Assembly (NCBI GenBank): GCA_021802775.1
Contig: JAJZRJ010000024.1
Location: forward strand, 1 to 37,274
DNA from: Deltaproteobacteria bacterium
GTDB lineage: Bacteria > Desulfobacterota > Desulfobulbia > Desulfobulbales > Desulfurivibrionaceae
DNA length: 37,274 bases
Direction: 5' to 3'
Position 1 is the first letter of the stretch. Each line of letters starts with the position of its first letter. Of this stretch, positions 25,019-32,341 are shown piece by piece. Under the pieces are notes generated by a model that saw only the letters and a program-made list of their open reading frames with translations, searched no databases and had not been told where the DNA came from. The translations under genes and the position numbers were made by a program.

Positions 25019-25582
25019 ATGCCCACACTCCCCAATCTCCTGAGCCTCTTCCGCATCCTGACCGCGCCGTTGCTGCTGGTTGCGGCCTGGCTCGATCTGC
25101 CCGGCCTCTTCCTCACCCTCTTTGCCGCGGCCCTGCTGAGTGATGCCCTGGACGGCTTTCTGGCCCGTCGGTTGGGCCAAACCACCGCCCTTGGCGGCCT
25201 GCTCGACAGCTGGGGCGATTGCGCCCTCTACTGCGTCACCCCGCTGGCGGTCTGGTGGCTCTGGCCCGAGGTGATCTGGCAGGAACTTCCTTACGTCGTG
25301 GTGGCGATCGCCGCCTTTCTCCTGCCCGTGGCCGCGGGTTTCGTGAAGTTCCACCAGCTGACCAGCTACCACACCTGGGGGGCCAAGGCAGCGGCCGTGG
25401 CCCTGGGAATCACCACCCCGCTCCTGCTCCTGGGCGGTCCCTCCTGGCCCTTCCGGCTGGCGGTATTTATTCTGACGTGCTCGGCGCTGGATGAACTCAT
25501 CATCACTCTGCTGCTGCGCCGCTGGCAGGCGAATATCCCCTCCTGCCTCCATGCCTGGCGGCTCCGGCCCAGGAACGGCTGA
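25019..25582 (+). CDS. CDP-alcohol phosphatidyltransferase family protein
   Basis: This is a 187-residue membrane enzyme of about six helices that joins a CDP-linked lipid or alcohol to an alcohol acceptor, as in phosphatidylglycerophosphate or cardiolipin synthesis. The family signature is complete: Asp42-x2-Asp45-Gly46-x2-Ala49-Arg50, then Gly59-x3-Asp63-x3-Asp67, the metal and CDP site. The protein starts PTLPNLLSLFRIL, the usual N-terminal helix. The acceptor is unknown. The stop overlaps the start of the MFS gene by one base, which couples the two. Confidence 0.9.
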   Translation: MPTLPNLLSLFRILTAPLLLVAAWLDLPGLFLTLFAAALLSDALDGFLARRLGQTTALGGLLDSWGDCALYCVTPLAVWWLWPEVIWQELPYVVVAIAAFLLPVAAGFVKFHQLTSYHTWGAKAAAVALGITTPLLLLGGPSWPFRLAVFILTCSALDELIITLLLRRWQANIPSCLHAWRLRPRNG

Positions 25583-26880
25583 TGGCCACCGATCGGCAAC
25601 GCCTTGTCGCCTGGTGCTTCTACGATTGGGGCAATTCGGCCTTCACCACCCTGGTGGTGACCTTCATCTACTCCACCTATTTCAGCCAGGCCCTGGCCCC
25701 CACCCCGGCAGCCGGCACCGTGCTCTGGTCGCGGGCCATGGGGACAAGCGCCTTGCTCATCGCCTTGGGCTCGCCAATTCTGGGCGCCATGGCCGACCGC
25801 GGCAGCAACCGCCGGCGCAGCCTGCGCATTGCCTCGCTCCTCTGCATCGCCTTGACCACGGCCCTCACCTTCATCACCCCCGGGCAGCCCCAGGCCGTGC
25901 TTTTGTCCCTGCTGCTCTTTGTCGGCGCCAACACCGCTTACGAAATCGCCATTGTCTTCTACAACGCCTACCTGCCGGAACTGGCCCCGCCGGGCCAGAG
26001 CGGCCGCATCTCCGGCTATGGCTGGGGGCTCGGCTACGTGGGCGGTATCCTCTGCCTGCTCGCGGCCCTGCTCCTGCTGGTCGGCAACCAGCCGCTCCTG
26101 CCGCTGCCGACCACCACCGGCTTCCACGTCCGGGCCACCAACCTGCTCACCGCCCTCTGGTTCCTCATCTTCAGCCTGCCATTCCTGCTGCTCGCCCCGG
26201 CCGAACCGCAGCCGCAAAAATCCGGCTCCATCGCCGCGGCTCTGGCCGATCTGAAAGCAACCTTCCGCGCGCTCCGGCAGTTCCGGCAAGTCACGCGCTT
26301 CCTTCTCGCCCACCTCATCTACAACGACGGGCTGGTAACCATCTTCGCCTTTGGCGGCATCTATGCGGCCGGCACCTTCGGCATGACCATCGCCGAGGTG
26401 GTACTCTTCGGCATCGCACTCAACATCGCGGCCGGCCTCGGCGCCTTTCTCTTCGGCCACCTGGAGGATGCCATCGGCGGCAAGCGCATCATTCTGCTCA
26501 CCCTCGCTGGCCTCACCATCGCCACCCTCGCCGCGGCCATGGCACCGGACCGTTTCCGGTTCTGGCTGGCCGGCCTTACGGTCGGCCTCTTCGTCGGCCC
26601 CAATCAATCCGCCAGCCGCGCCCTCATGGGCCGCCTTACCCCACCGGCCCACAGGGCGCAATTCTTCGGCTTCTTCACCCTCTCCGGCAAAGTCACCTCC
26701 TTTCTCGGCCCGGTTCTGCTCGGCACCGCCACCGCCTTTTTCGAAAGCCAGCGGGCAGGCATCGCCACCATTGTCCCTTTCTTTCTGATCGGCGCCATCC
26801 TGCTCTTCACCGTCCATGAAACCACCCGAGCCCCCGGCCCCTGCCCGCAAAACTTTTGCCGCCGCCGACTGATTTTTTGA
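25582..26880 (+). CDS. UMF1 (Atg22-like) MFS transporter
   Basis: The gene encodes 432 residues with about 11-12 membrane helices. The start, WCFYDWGNSAFTTLVVTFIY, is the signature of the UMF1/Atg22 branch of the major facilitator superfamily, and RISGYGWGLGYVGGIL (around residues 140-155) is its second mark. A cytoplasmic loop near 210-235 divides the halves. Members resemble yeast vacuolar effluxers of amino acids, but bacterial substrates are largely unknown. It is translationally coupled to the CDP-alcohol phosphatidyltransferase gene, so a lysolipid or lipid-precursor role is conceivable but speculative. Confidence 0.9.
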   Translation: MATDRQRLVAWCFYDWGNSAFTTLVVTFIYSTYFSQALAPTPAAGTVLWSRAMGTSALLIALGSPILGAMADRGSNRRRSLRIASLLCIALTTALTFITPGQPQAVLLSLLLFVGANTAYEIAIVFYNAYLPELAPPGQSGRISGYGWGLGYVGGILCLLAALLLLVGNQPLLPLPTTTGFHVRATNLLTALWFLIFSLPFLLLAPAEPQPQKSGSIAAALADLKATFRALRQFRQVTRFLLAHLIYNDGLVTIFAFGGIYAAGTFGMTIAEVVLFGIALNIAAGLGAFLFGHLEDAIGGKRIILLTLAGLTIATLAAAMAPDRFRFWLAGLTVGLFVGPNQSASRALMGRLTPPAHRAQFFGFFTLSGKVTSFLGPVLLGTATAFFESQRAGIATIVPFFLIGAILLFTVHETTRAPGPCPQNFCRRRLIF

Positions 26881-26970
26881 TGACGAGCGCTTTTGTTTTG
26901 AGGTAGATTTTGCCTGAATACCCTGTCATTCCAACCAGCCACCAGCAAACCATCCACAAGGAGGTTTCCC

Positions 26971-28254
26971 ATGTCTGTCGCCCCGGCAGATTTTAACCAG
27001 GCATTAACCGTCGGCCGGCCGCCCAACATCGCCAGGCTTTTCCCCAATTCGCGGGCCCTCATCGTCAGCGGCAAGGTGATCGACCGGGCCATGCTGGCCA
27101 AAGGCAAGTGCATGACCATGGCGGCCAACGCCCGCAACTCCTTCGTGATCCGCGGCGCCTTGCGGGCAGCGCAGCGGGCCAACGCCGCGCTGATCATCGA
27201 GATCGCCCGTTCCGAAGGCGGCGCCAAAGCCTACTGCCCCATCAACTACTGGAACATGGCCACCATGGTCGATCAAGCCATGAACGAGATGGGCATCACC
27301 GTGCCGGTGGCCATCCACGCCGACCACTACGGGATCAAGAAGGAAACGGACATCGATTTCGCCAAGGTGGAGATCCCCACCATGTTCGAGGCAGGCATCA
27401 CCTCCATTGCCATCGATGCCTCCCACCTGCCGGACGACAAAAACCTGCTGACCAATCTCTCGCTCGCCCAGCTCGTTCCCTCCTGGGCCGGCTACGAGAC
27501 CGAGGTGGGCGAGATCAAGGGCAAGGCCGGTCTCTCCACTGCGGCCGAGGCGTTGTTCCTCATCCAGGGGCTCAACGCCCACAATCTCTTCCCGGACTGG
27601 ATCGCCCTCAATAACGGCACCACCCACGGCATCGAGGCAAGCGACTCCGGCATCCAGGTGGAACTGACCGCCGAGATCCACGCGAAACTCGCACCCTACA
27701 AGGTTTCCGGCGCCCAGCACGGCACCTCTGGCAACAGCGCGGAACGGCTACGGGCCATTGCCGGCAGCACCCGCACCACCAAGGCCAACGTTGCCACCGC
27801 CTTGCAGATGATCTCCTGGGGGCTGGAGGTCAACGATTACGGTAATGCCCAGCTTGATGAGGGCGGCAACTTCAGGAAGGTGAAGAACGCCGGCATGACC
27901 GAGGCAATGTGGCAGGAGATGGTCAAATACGCCGAGGAAAAGGGCTGGAGAAAAGGCGACTACAAGAACCTCAACCTGGTCTTCGAAAACCGGCTGCTGG
28001 GCCAGCCCCAGCCGGTGCGGGAGCGGATGGTGAAAAGGGTGGAGGATTTCGTCTACACCCTGCTCACCGGGGTCTTCAACGCGCAGGATACCGCCCCGCT
28101 GGCCATCGCGGCGATTCTCGCGGCCAACAGCCACGACCTCGGCCCCAAGGCGAGCCGCATCGAGGACCCGGCCCGGTGGACCGGCGACCAGATCGCCGCG
28201 CGGGCCGCCGGGCTCGGCAGCGACAAGGGACCGGCCGGCAACTTCGACGACTGA
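26971..28254 (+). CDS. Class II fructose-bisphosphate aldolase-like enzyme (long form)
   Basis: The gene encodes 427 residues, longer than the usual 280-360 of class II aldolases. The zinc motif is HADHYG (His116, Asp118, His119), with a second His region in LNNGTTHG and the phosphate-loop-like SGAQHGTSGNSAE. These enzymes cleave fructose-1,6-bisphosphate, or related sugar phosphates, into two trioses. The extended C-terminal portion (about residues 290-427) is helical and lacks a known domain to me. AAGGAGG lies ideally before the ATG, and the gene is monocistronic with a strong terminator. Exact substrate is inferred only at family level. Confidence 0.85.
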   Translation: MSVAPADFNQALTVGRPPNIARLFPNSRALIVSGKVIDRAMLAKGKCMTMAANARNSFVIRGALRAAQRANAALIIEIARSEGGAKAYCPINYWNMATMVDQAMNEMGITVPVAIHADHYGIKKETDIDFAKVEIPTMFEAGITSIAIDASHLPDDKNLLTNLSLAQLVPSWAGYETEVGEIKGKAGLSTAAEALFLIQGLNAHNLFPDWIALNNGTTHGIEASDSGIQVELTAEIHAKLAPYKVSGAQHGTSGNSAERLRAIAGSTRTTKANVATALQMISWGLEVNDYGNAQLDEGGNFRKVKNAGMTEAMWQEMVKYAEEKGWRKGDYKNLNLVFENRLLGQPQPVRERMVKRVEDFVYTLLTGVFNAQDTAPLAIAAILAANSHDLGPKASRIEDPARWTGDQIAARAAGLGSDKGPAGNFDD

Positions 28255-28275
28255 TCGGTCCCGGCCAGAAACGAC

Positions 28276-28310
28276 AAAAGGGGTGGCGCGAGATTCGCAC
28301 CACCCCTTTT
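28276..28310. terminator. Bidirectional terminator between aldolase and tatA
   Basis: AAAAGGGGTGG (28276-28286) pairs with CCACCCCTTTT (28300-28310), extended inward by GCG/CGC after one mismatch. The A and T flanks make it work in both directions: for the aldolase on the plus strand and tatA on the minus strand. Confidence 0.88.
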
Positions 28311-28335
28311 TATTCCCTTCCGGGAGTAATCGGCT

Positions 28336-28584
28336 TTATTTGCCGATCACGCCGCCCAGCGTCTTGACGTTGTCCACTTCCTGCTTCACCGCGGCAATCT
28401 CCTTCACGCCGGGCACCTCCTGCACCAGCTCCTTGCCGGACTCCTCCACGTCACGCATCCCTTTCTTGAAGGAATTGATCGCCTTACCGAGTCCCGAGCC
28501 CAGCTCGGGCAGCTTCTTGCCGCCAAAGACCAGAAAGGCGATGGCAAAAATCACCATGAGTTCCGGGGTACCCAATCCAAACAT
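28336..28584 (-). CDS. tatA: Sec-independent protein translocase TatA
   Basis: The gene encodes 82 residues. One N-terminal membrane helix (PELMVIFAIAFLVFG, residues 7-21) is followed by the invariant Phe-Gly hinge and the amphipathic helix KKLPELGSGLGKAINSFKKG, then a charged tail. TatA oligomers form the pore that moves folded, twin-arginine-signal proteins across the inner membrane with TatC. No tatB or tatC is in the window. AAGGAGG precedes the ATG. It lies 41 bases downstream of a second tatA-type gene. Confidence 0.95.
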   Translation of the reverse strand: MFGLGTPELMVIFAIAFLVFGGKKLPELGSGLGKAINSFKKGMRDVEESGKELVQEVPGVKEIAAVKQEVDNVKTLGGVIGK

Positions 28585-28625
28585 AGAACCTCCTTACGGC
28601 GCAATCCGGCGGCCGGCGGAATTGC

Positions 28626-28811
28626 CTAGGCCGCGTCGTCATCCTTCTTGTTTTCGAGCTTCTCGGGCGCATCCGCCTCGCGGGTGGCCTTCTTGAAATT
28701 CTTGATCCCCTTGCCGAGGCCGGCACCAAGTTCCGGCAGCTTGCTCGCCCCGAAGATGATCACCACGATGACCAGGATGATCATTAACTCCGGCATTCCG
28801 AGTCCGAACAT
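28626..28811 (-). CDS. tatA: Second TatA/TatE-type protein
   Basis: The gene encodes 61 residues from ATG 28811 (GGAG upstream); the longer frame to 28856 has no family support. It has a membrane helix ([12 protein letters not shown]), the Phe-Gly hinge and an amphipathic helix [19 protein letters not shown] almost identical in pattern to the next gene, then a Lys/Asp-rich tail. Tandem tatA paralogues may differ in cargo or abundance. It is the first gene of the pair and is divergent from the zinc operon. Confidence 0.95.
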   Translation of the reverse strand: MFGLGMPELMIILVIVVIIFGASKLPELGAGLGKGIKNFKKATREADAPEKLENKKDDDAA

Positions 28812-28935
28812 AGTATCTCCCCTCGCCTGCGCGTTTTCGGCCAAATACTTCCTCAAAATTCATTATGTACCCCAAATCCGGCGGGATGCAAACATCTTTT
28901 CCTTTCCGCGCCATCATGCCGCACCGCGAAACACC

Positions 28936-28966
28936 TTGCCGATGGTAATATTTTGTAATACAATAT
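28936..28966 (+). promoter_or_regulatory. Promoter and operator-like dyad of the zinc operon
   Basis: TTGCCG (28936-28941) and TACAAT (28959-28964) are separated by 17 bases. Overlapping the -10 is the dyad TTGTA-A-TACAA (28953-28963), which extends with one mismatch to 28950-28966. It sits just before the ribosome site GGAGG (28974-28978) and GTG 28984. A repressor bound here would block RNA polymerase. Candidates are the RHH protein encoded by the first gene or a Fur/Zur-type protein encoded elsewhere. Confidence 0.5.
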
Positions 28967-28983
28967 CCGAACCGGAGGCCCAT

Positions 28984-29262
28984 GTGAGCAATCACAAAAA
29001 ACAGAGCATCATCACCTTCAAGGCGGATACCGCCCTGGCCGAGGCGCTGCAGGCCGTGCCCAACAAATCAGAGTTCATCAGGAACGCGATCCTCACCGCG
29101 CTCGCAAACAGCTGCCCGCTCTGTCAGGGCACCGGCATCCTCACCCCGGAACAACGGAAACACTGGGCACGCTTCATCGCCAGCCACTCCCTGGAAAAAT
29201 GCGACACCTGCCAGGCGGTGCATCTGGTCTGCGAGGCCGCGCCAGAAAGCCACGGACACTGA
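28984..29262 (+). CDS. Ribbon-helix-helix / zinc-ribbon protein, candidate zinc regulator of znuACB
   Basis: The gene encodes 92 residues. Residues 6-40 ([18 protein letters not shown] and [13 protein letters not shown]) match a CopG/NikR-type ribbon-helix-helix DNA-binding domain. Residues 44-83 add Cys44-x2-Cys47 and Cys73-x2-Cys76 with nearby His80 and Cys83, a probable zinc site. A His-containing end (ESHGH) follows. The start is GTG 28984, five bases after GGAGG; the overlapping ATG at 28982 hits a stop at once. It begins one base before the znuA ATG and so heads the zinc-uptake operon. By analogy with NikR it may repress the operon when zinc is bound; that is inference. Confidence 0.75.
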   Translation: MSNHKKQSIITFKADTALAEALQAVPNKSEFIRNAILTALANSCPLCQGTGILTPEQRKHWARFIASHSLEKCDTCQAVHLVCEAAPESHGH

Positions 29263-29263
29263 C

Positions 29264-30196
29264 ATGACTCCCCTGCACCGACCACAACCGCCAAGATATC
29301 GATCACGCCTGCTGGCAGCGCTCCTCTGCTGCCTCACCCTCCTGGGTGCTGCGACCGGGGTACTGGCCGCGGAAAGGCTGCGGGTTTTCGTCACCATTGC
29401 GCCCCAGGCCTTTCTGGTCGAGCGCTTGGGCGGCGAGGCGGTGGAGGTCTCCATCCTGGGCGCCAAGGGGCAGGACCCGCACACCTTCGAGGCCACTCCC
29501 AGGCAGGCCGCGGCGTTAGCCCAGGCCCAGCTCTTCTTCACCGTGGACCTGCCCTTTGAAAAGATCCTGGTGGCCAAAGCCCGGGCCGCCAACCGGTCGC
29601 TCAAAGCAAGCGACTCCACCCGCGGTATCGCCCGATTGCCCATGGTCGAGGATGAGCACGACACCCACGCCGACCACGGCGAAGCCGATCCCCACCTCTG
29701 GCTTTCCCCGGCCAACCTGCGCGTGATGGCCAACAACATGACCGCGGCCCTGATCGCCGCCCGGCCGGAGCGGAAGACACTCTTCCAGCGGAATCTGGCC
29801 ACCCTCGATGCCGAACTGGTTGCCCTCGACCGCCGCCTCACCGCCAGCCTCGCCCCCTACCGGGGCCAGGCCTTCTACGTCTTTCACCCGGCCTTTGGCT
29901 ATTTCGCCGCGGCCTACCATCTCACCCAGAAGGCAGTGGAGACCGGCGGCAAATCGCCGTCGCCCAGACGCCTTGCAACGCTGACCCGCCAGGCCAAGGC
30001 GGATGGGGTGAAGGTGATCTTTGTCCAGCCCCAGTTTGACACCAAGGCCGCCGCCACCGTGGCCCGCGGCATCGGCGGCAGCGTGGTGGCCATCGACCCC
30101 ATGGCCAAAGAGGTCACCACCAATCTGGCCGCTATCGCCACCGCCATCGAGCAGGCCCTGCGGCAACAGGCAGCAGGCGAAGGAGTCAAACGGTGA
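29264..30196 (+). CDS. znuA: Zinc ABC transporter, periplasmic binding protein
   Basis: The gene encodes 310 residues. A signal peptide (about 1-36, ending near VLAAE) sends it to the periplasm. The cluster A-I metal ligands are at the expected places: His73 in GQDPHTFE, His144 in DPHLWLSP, His208 in VFHPAFGYF and Asp278 in AIDPM. A short His/Asp-rich loop ([16 protein letters not shown], about 129-144) is the mark of zinc rather than manganese binders. GTG of the next gene overlaps its stop by four bases. Confidence 0.93.
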   Translation: MTPLHRPQPPRYRSRLLAALLCCLTLLGAATGVLAAERLRVFVTIAPQAFLVERLGGEAVEVSILGAKGQDPHTFEATPRQAAALAQAQLFFTVDLPFEKILVAKARAANRSLKASDSTRGIARLPMVEDEHDTHADHGEADPHLWLSPANLRVMANNMTAALIAARPERKTLFQRNLATLDAELVALDRRLTASLAPYRGQAFYVFHPAFGYFAAAYHLTQKAVETGGKSPSPRRLATLTRQAKADGVKVIFVQPQFDTKAAATVARGIGGSVVAIDPMAKEVTTNLAAIATAIEQALRQQAAGEGVKR

Positions 30197-30963
30197 GTGC
30201 GCCGGAAGCCGTTGTCGCCATCCGGGGGCTGGATTTCGCCTACAACGGCAACCCCATCCTGCAGGACGTCACACTGGAGATCGCGCCGCTCGATTCCCTC
30301 TGCATCGTCGGCCCCAACGGCGGCGGCAAGACCACCCTGCTCAAGCTGATCCTGGGCCTCCTGCAACCCACCCGCGGCGAGATCCGGGTGCTGGGGGAAA
30401 AGCCCGAAAAATCCCGGCTGCGAGTGGGCTATGTGCCGCAATACGCCCATTACGACCCGCTCTTCCCGGTCACGGTGCTCGACGTGGTGCTCATGGGCCG
30501 GCTGGGCCGCCAAGCCCTCGGCCATTACACCAGGCAGGACCGCGAGGCCGCCCGCACGGCCCTGGCCGAGATGGGGATCGCCGACTTGGAACGCCGCCTC
30601 TTTGCCGAGATCTCCGGCGGCCAGCGCCAGCGCACCCTCATTGCCCGCGCCCTCGCGGCCTCGGGCGAACTGCTGCTCCTCGATGAGCCCACCGCCAACA
30701 TCGACGCCGCCTCGGAGGAACATCTCTTCGAGGTGCTCAAAAAACTCAACGAGCGGCTCACCGTCATGCTGGTCACCCACGACGTGGGCTTTGCCTCCAA
30801 ATTCTTCAAGAGCATCGCCTGCGTCAACCGCGAGGTGGTGATCCATCCCACCAGCGAACTCACCGGCGAGCTGATCCGCAACATGTACGGCGGCGATATC
30901 CGCATGATCCGCCACGACCACCGCTGCGCCAAAGAAGGGCACTGCACCCATGGACTTTCTTAA
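30193..30963 (+). CDS. znuC: Zinc ABC transporter, ATP-binding protein
   Basis: The gene encodes 256 residues from GTG 30193. It has Walker A GPNGGGKT (about 39-46), the ABC signature ISGGQRQRT, Walker B LLLLDEPT and the switch His in LVTHDVGF. It energises metal import with ZnuA and ZnuB at the inner membrane. The C-terminal 20 residues contain His and Cys ([13 protein letters not shown]), which may bind metal. The end overlaps znuB by 14 bases. Confidence 0.93.
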   Translation: MSAPEAVVAIRGLDFAYNGNPILQDVTLEIAPLDSLCIVGPNGGGKTTLLKLILGLLQPTRGEIRVLGEKPEKSRLRVGYVPQYAHYDPLFPVTVLDVVLMGRLGRQALGHYTRQDREAARTALAEMGIADLERRLFAEISGGQRQRTLIARALAASGELLLLDEPTANIDAASEEHLFEVLKKLNERLTVMLVTHDVGFASKFFKSIACVNREVVIHPTSELTGELIRNMYGGDIRMIRHDHRCAKEGHCTHGLS

Positions 30964-31798
30964 CGCCCTCACCGACCCGGCCATCCCCTTCCTGCGCCAT
31001 GCCTTCCTCTCCGGCATCCTGGCCAGCCTGGCCTTTGGCATCATCGGCACCTACGTGGTGGCCCGCCGCATCACCTACATCGCCGGCGCCATCTCCCACT
31101 GCGTGCTGGCTGGCATCGGCGCCGGGCTTTACCTGGAATACGCGATAGGGCTCACCTGGTTCGGGCCGCTGACCGGCGCCATCGTTGCCGCGCTGGCCGC
31201 GGCCATCATCATCGGCATGGTAAGCCTCCACGCCAACCAGCGGGAGGATACCGCCATCGGCGCCTTGTGGTCCATCGGCATGGCGGTGGGGTTGCTTTTT
31301 ATCGCCAGGACCCCGGGCTACGTCGAACCGATGAGCTACCTCTTCGGCAATATCCTGCTGATTTCCCAGAGCGATCTCTGGCTGGTGCTGGCCCTGGATG
31401 CCCTGGTGGCCGGGACGGCACTGCTCTTCTACCACCAGCTGCTTGCGGTCTGCTTCGATGAGGAATACGCCCGGCTGCGCGGCATCCGCACCGATCTCTT
31501 CTACCTGCTGCTGCTCTGCCTCACCGCGCTCACCGTGGTGCTGCTGGTGCGGGTGGTGGGCATCGTCATGGTCATCGCGCTGCTTACCCTGCCAGCGGCA
31601 GTGGCCGGCAGCTTCGCCCGGAATTTAAGCCAGATGATGGTGCTCGCCACCCTCTGCTCCATGGCCTTCATCGGCAGCGGCCTGGCCGTGAGCTACAGCT
31701 ACGACCTGCCCAGCGGCCCGACCATCATCGTGCTGGCCGGCCTGACCTATCTTCTGGTGCTGGCAGGCAAACGAATCCTGCGCCGCAAAACCGCTTGA
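30950..31798 (+). CDS. znuB: Zinc ABC transporter, permease
   Basis: The gene encodes 282 residues with eight to nine membrane helices of the ABC-3 (ZnuB/MntB) permease family. The segment RRITYIAGAISHCVLAGIG near residues 42-60 and the conserved LLTLPAAVA near 208 are typical. It forms the channel for the metal released by ZnuA. It is the last intact gene of the operon; a truncated methyltransferase follows 22 bases later. Confidence 0.92.
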   Translation: MDFLNALTDPAIPFLRHAFLSGILASLAFGIIGTYVVARRITYIAGAISHCVLAGIGAGLYLEYAIGLTWFGPLTGAIVAALAAAIIIGMVSLHANQREDTAIGALWSIGMAVGLLFIARTPGYVEPMSYLFGNILLISQSDLWLVLALDALVAGTALLFYHQLLAVCFDEEYARLRGIRTDLFYLLLLCLTALTVVLLVRVVGIVMVIALLTLPAAVAGSFARNLSQMMVLATLCSMAFIGSGLAVSYSYDLPSGPTIIVLAGLTYLLVLAGKRILRRKTA

Positions 31799-31820
31799 AT
31801 CGTCCACCCGAGGAAGCCGT

Positions 31821-32006
31821 ATGAAAACCCGAAGCAAACGGCAAACCAGCGAACCGGCGGCCGCGTTTCTCAATGGGGTGCGCGGGGCGATTTCTGCGGC
31901 CGACCTGCAACTCGACGTCATGGCCCATATCATCCGCTCCTGGCATCCTGAGCCGCAGCGCATCCTCGACCCGGGCTGCGGAAAAAATCCTCGCCGAATC
32001 CGTTGA
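31821..32006 (+). pseudogene. Truncated SAM methyltransferase (5' remnant)
   Basis: This remnant encodes 61 residues. After a basic start it reads FLNGVRGAISAADLQLDVM and RSWHPEPQRILDPGCG, the beginning of a class I SAM-dependent methyltransferase up to motif I. The frame then ends within 7 codons in unrelated sequence (KNPRRIR). A ribosome site CGAGGA is still present, so it was probably the fourth gene of the znu operon. The break falls where the transposase remnant begins (near 31981). The product lacks the rest of the SAM fold and cannot be active. Confidence 0.65.
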
Positions 32007-32209
32007 TCGCTATTGGTGCGGAGGAAGCAGGCAACGTCCTTGTAGCCGTAAGCCATCCTTTTCAGCCGCTTGATTTTGTTGTTGCCGCCCTCGGGGATGG
32101 CCGAGGTGATCCGCCGCAGGAAGAAGTTCAGGATGGACGAATCATGCCGCACGCTGACAACCTGAAAGTTTGGCAAAGTAAGCAATTCCGTGATAGTTTT
32201 GGAATGCAT
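31981..32209 (-). mobile_element. Internally deleted ISL3-like transposase remnant
   Basis: On the minus strand from ATG 32209 the frame reads TITELLTLPNFQVVSV, an ISL3-type N-terminus. It then jumps directly to FFLRRITSAIPEGGNNKIKRLKRMAYGYKD (split here as FFLRRITSAIPEGG and NNKIKRLKRMAYGYKD), the conserved C-terminus of these transposases. About 300 codons are missing in between, and similarity fades after about 32030. The left edge is estimated from where the methyltransferase remnant loses meaning; I could not define terminal inverted repeats. The rest of 32210-32341 shows no gene. Confidence 0.6.
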
Positions 32210-32341
32210 CGGATTTCTCCCCCCTGTCATGGTTCTGTCGGGAAACAAAACCTTAACAAAGTCGGCTAAATCCGGTGCATTTTCTTTTTCATGCAGCTAC
32301 TGGCATTGGTTGATTTTCAACTTCCGTACGAATGAGCCAAA

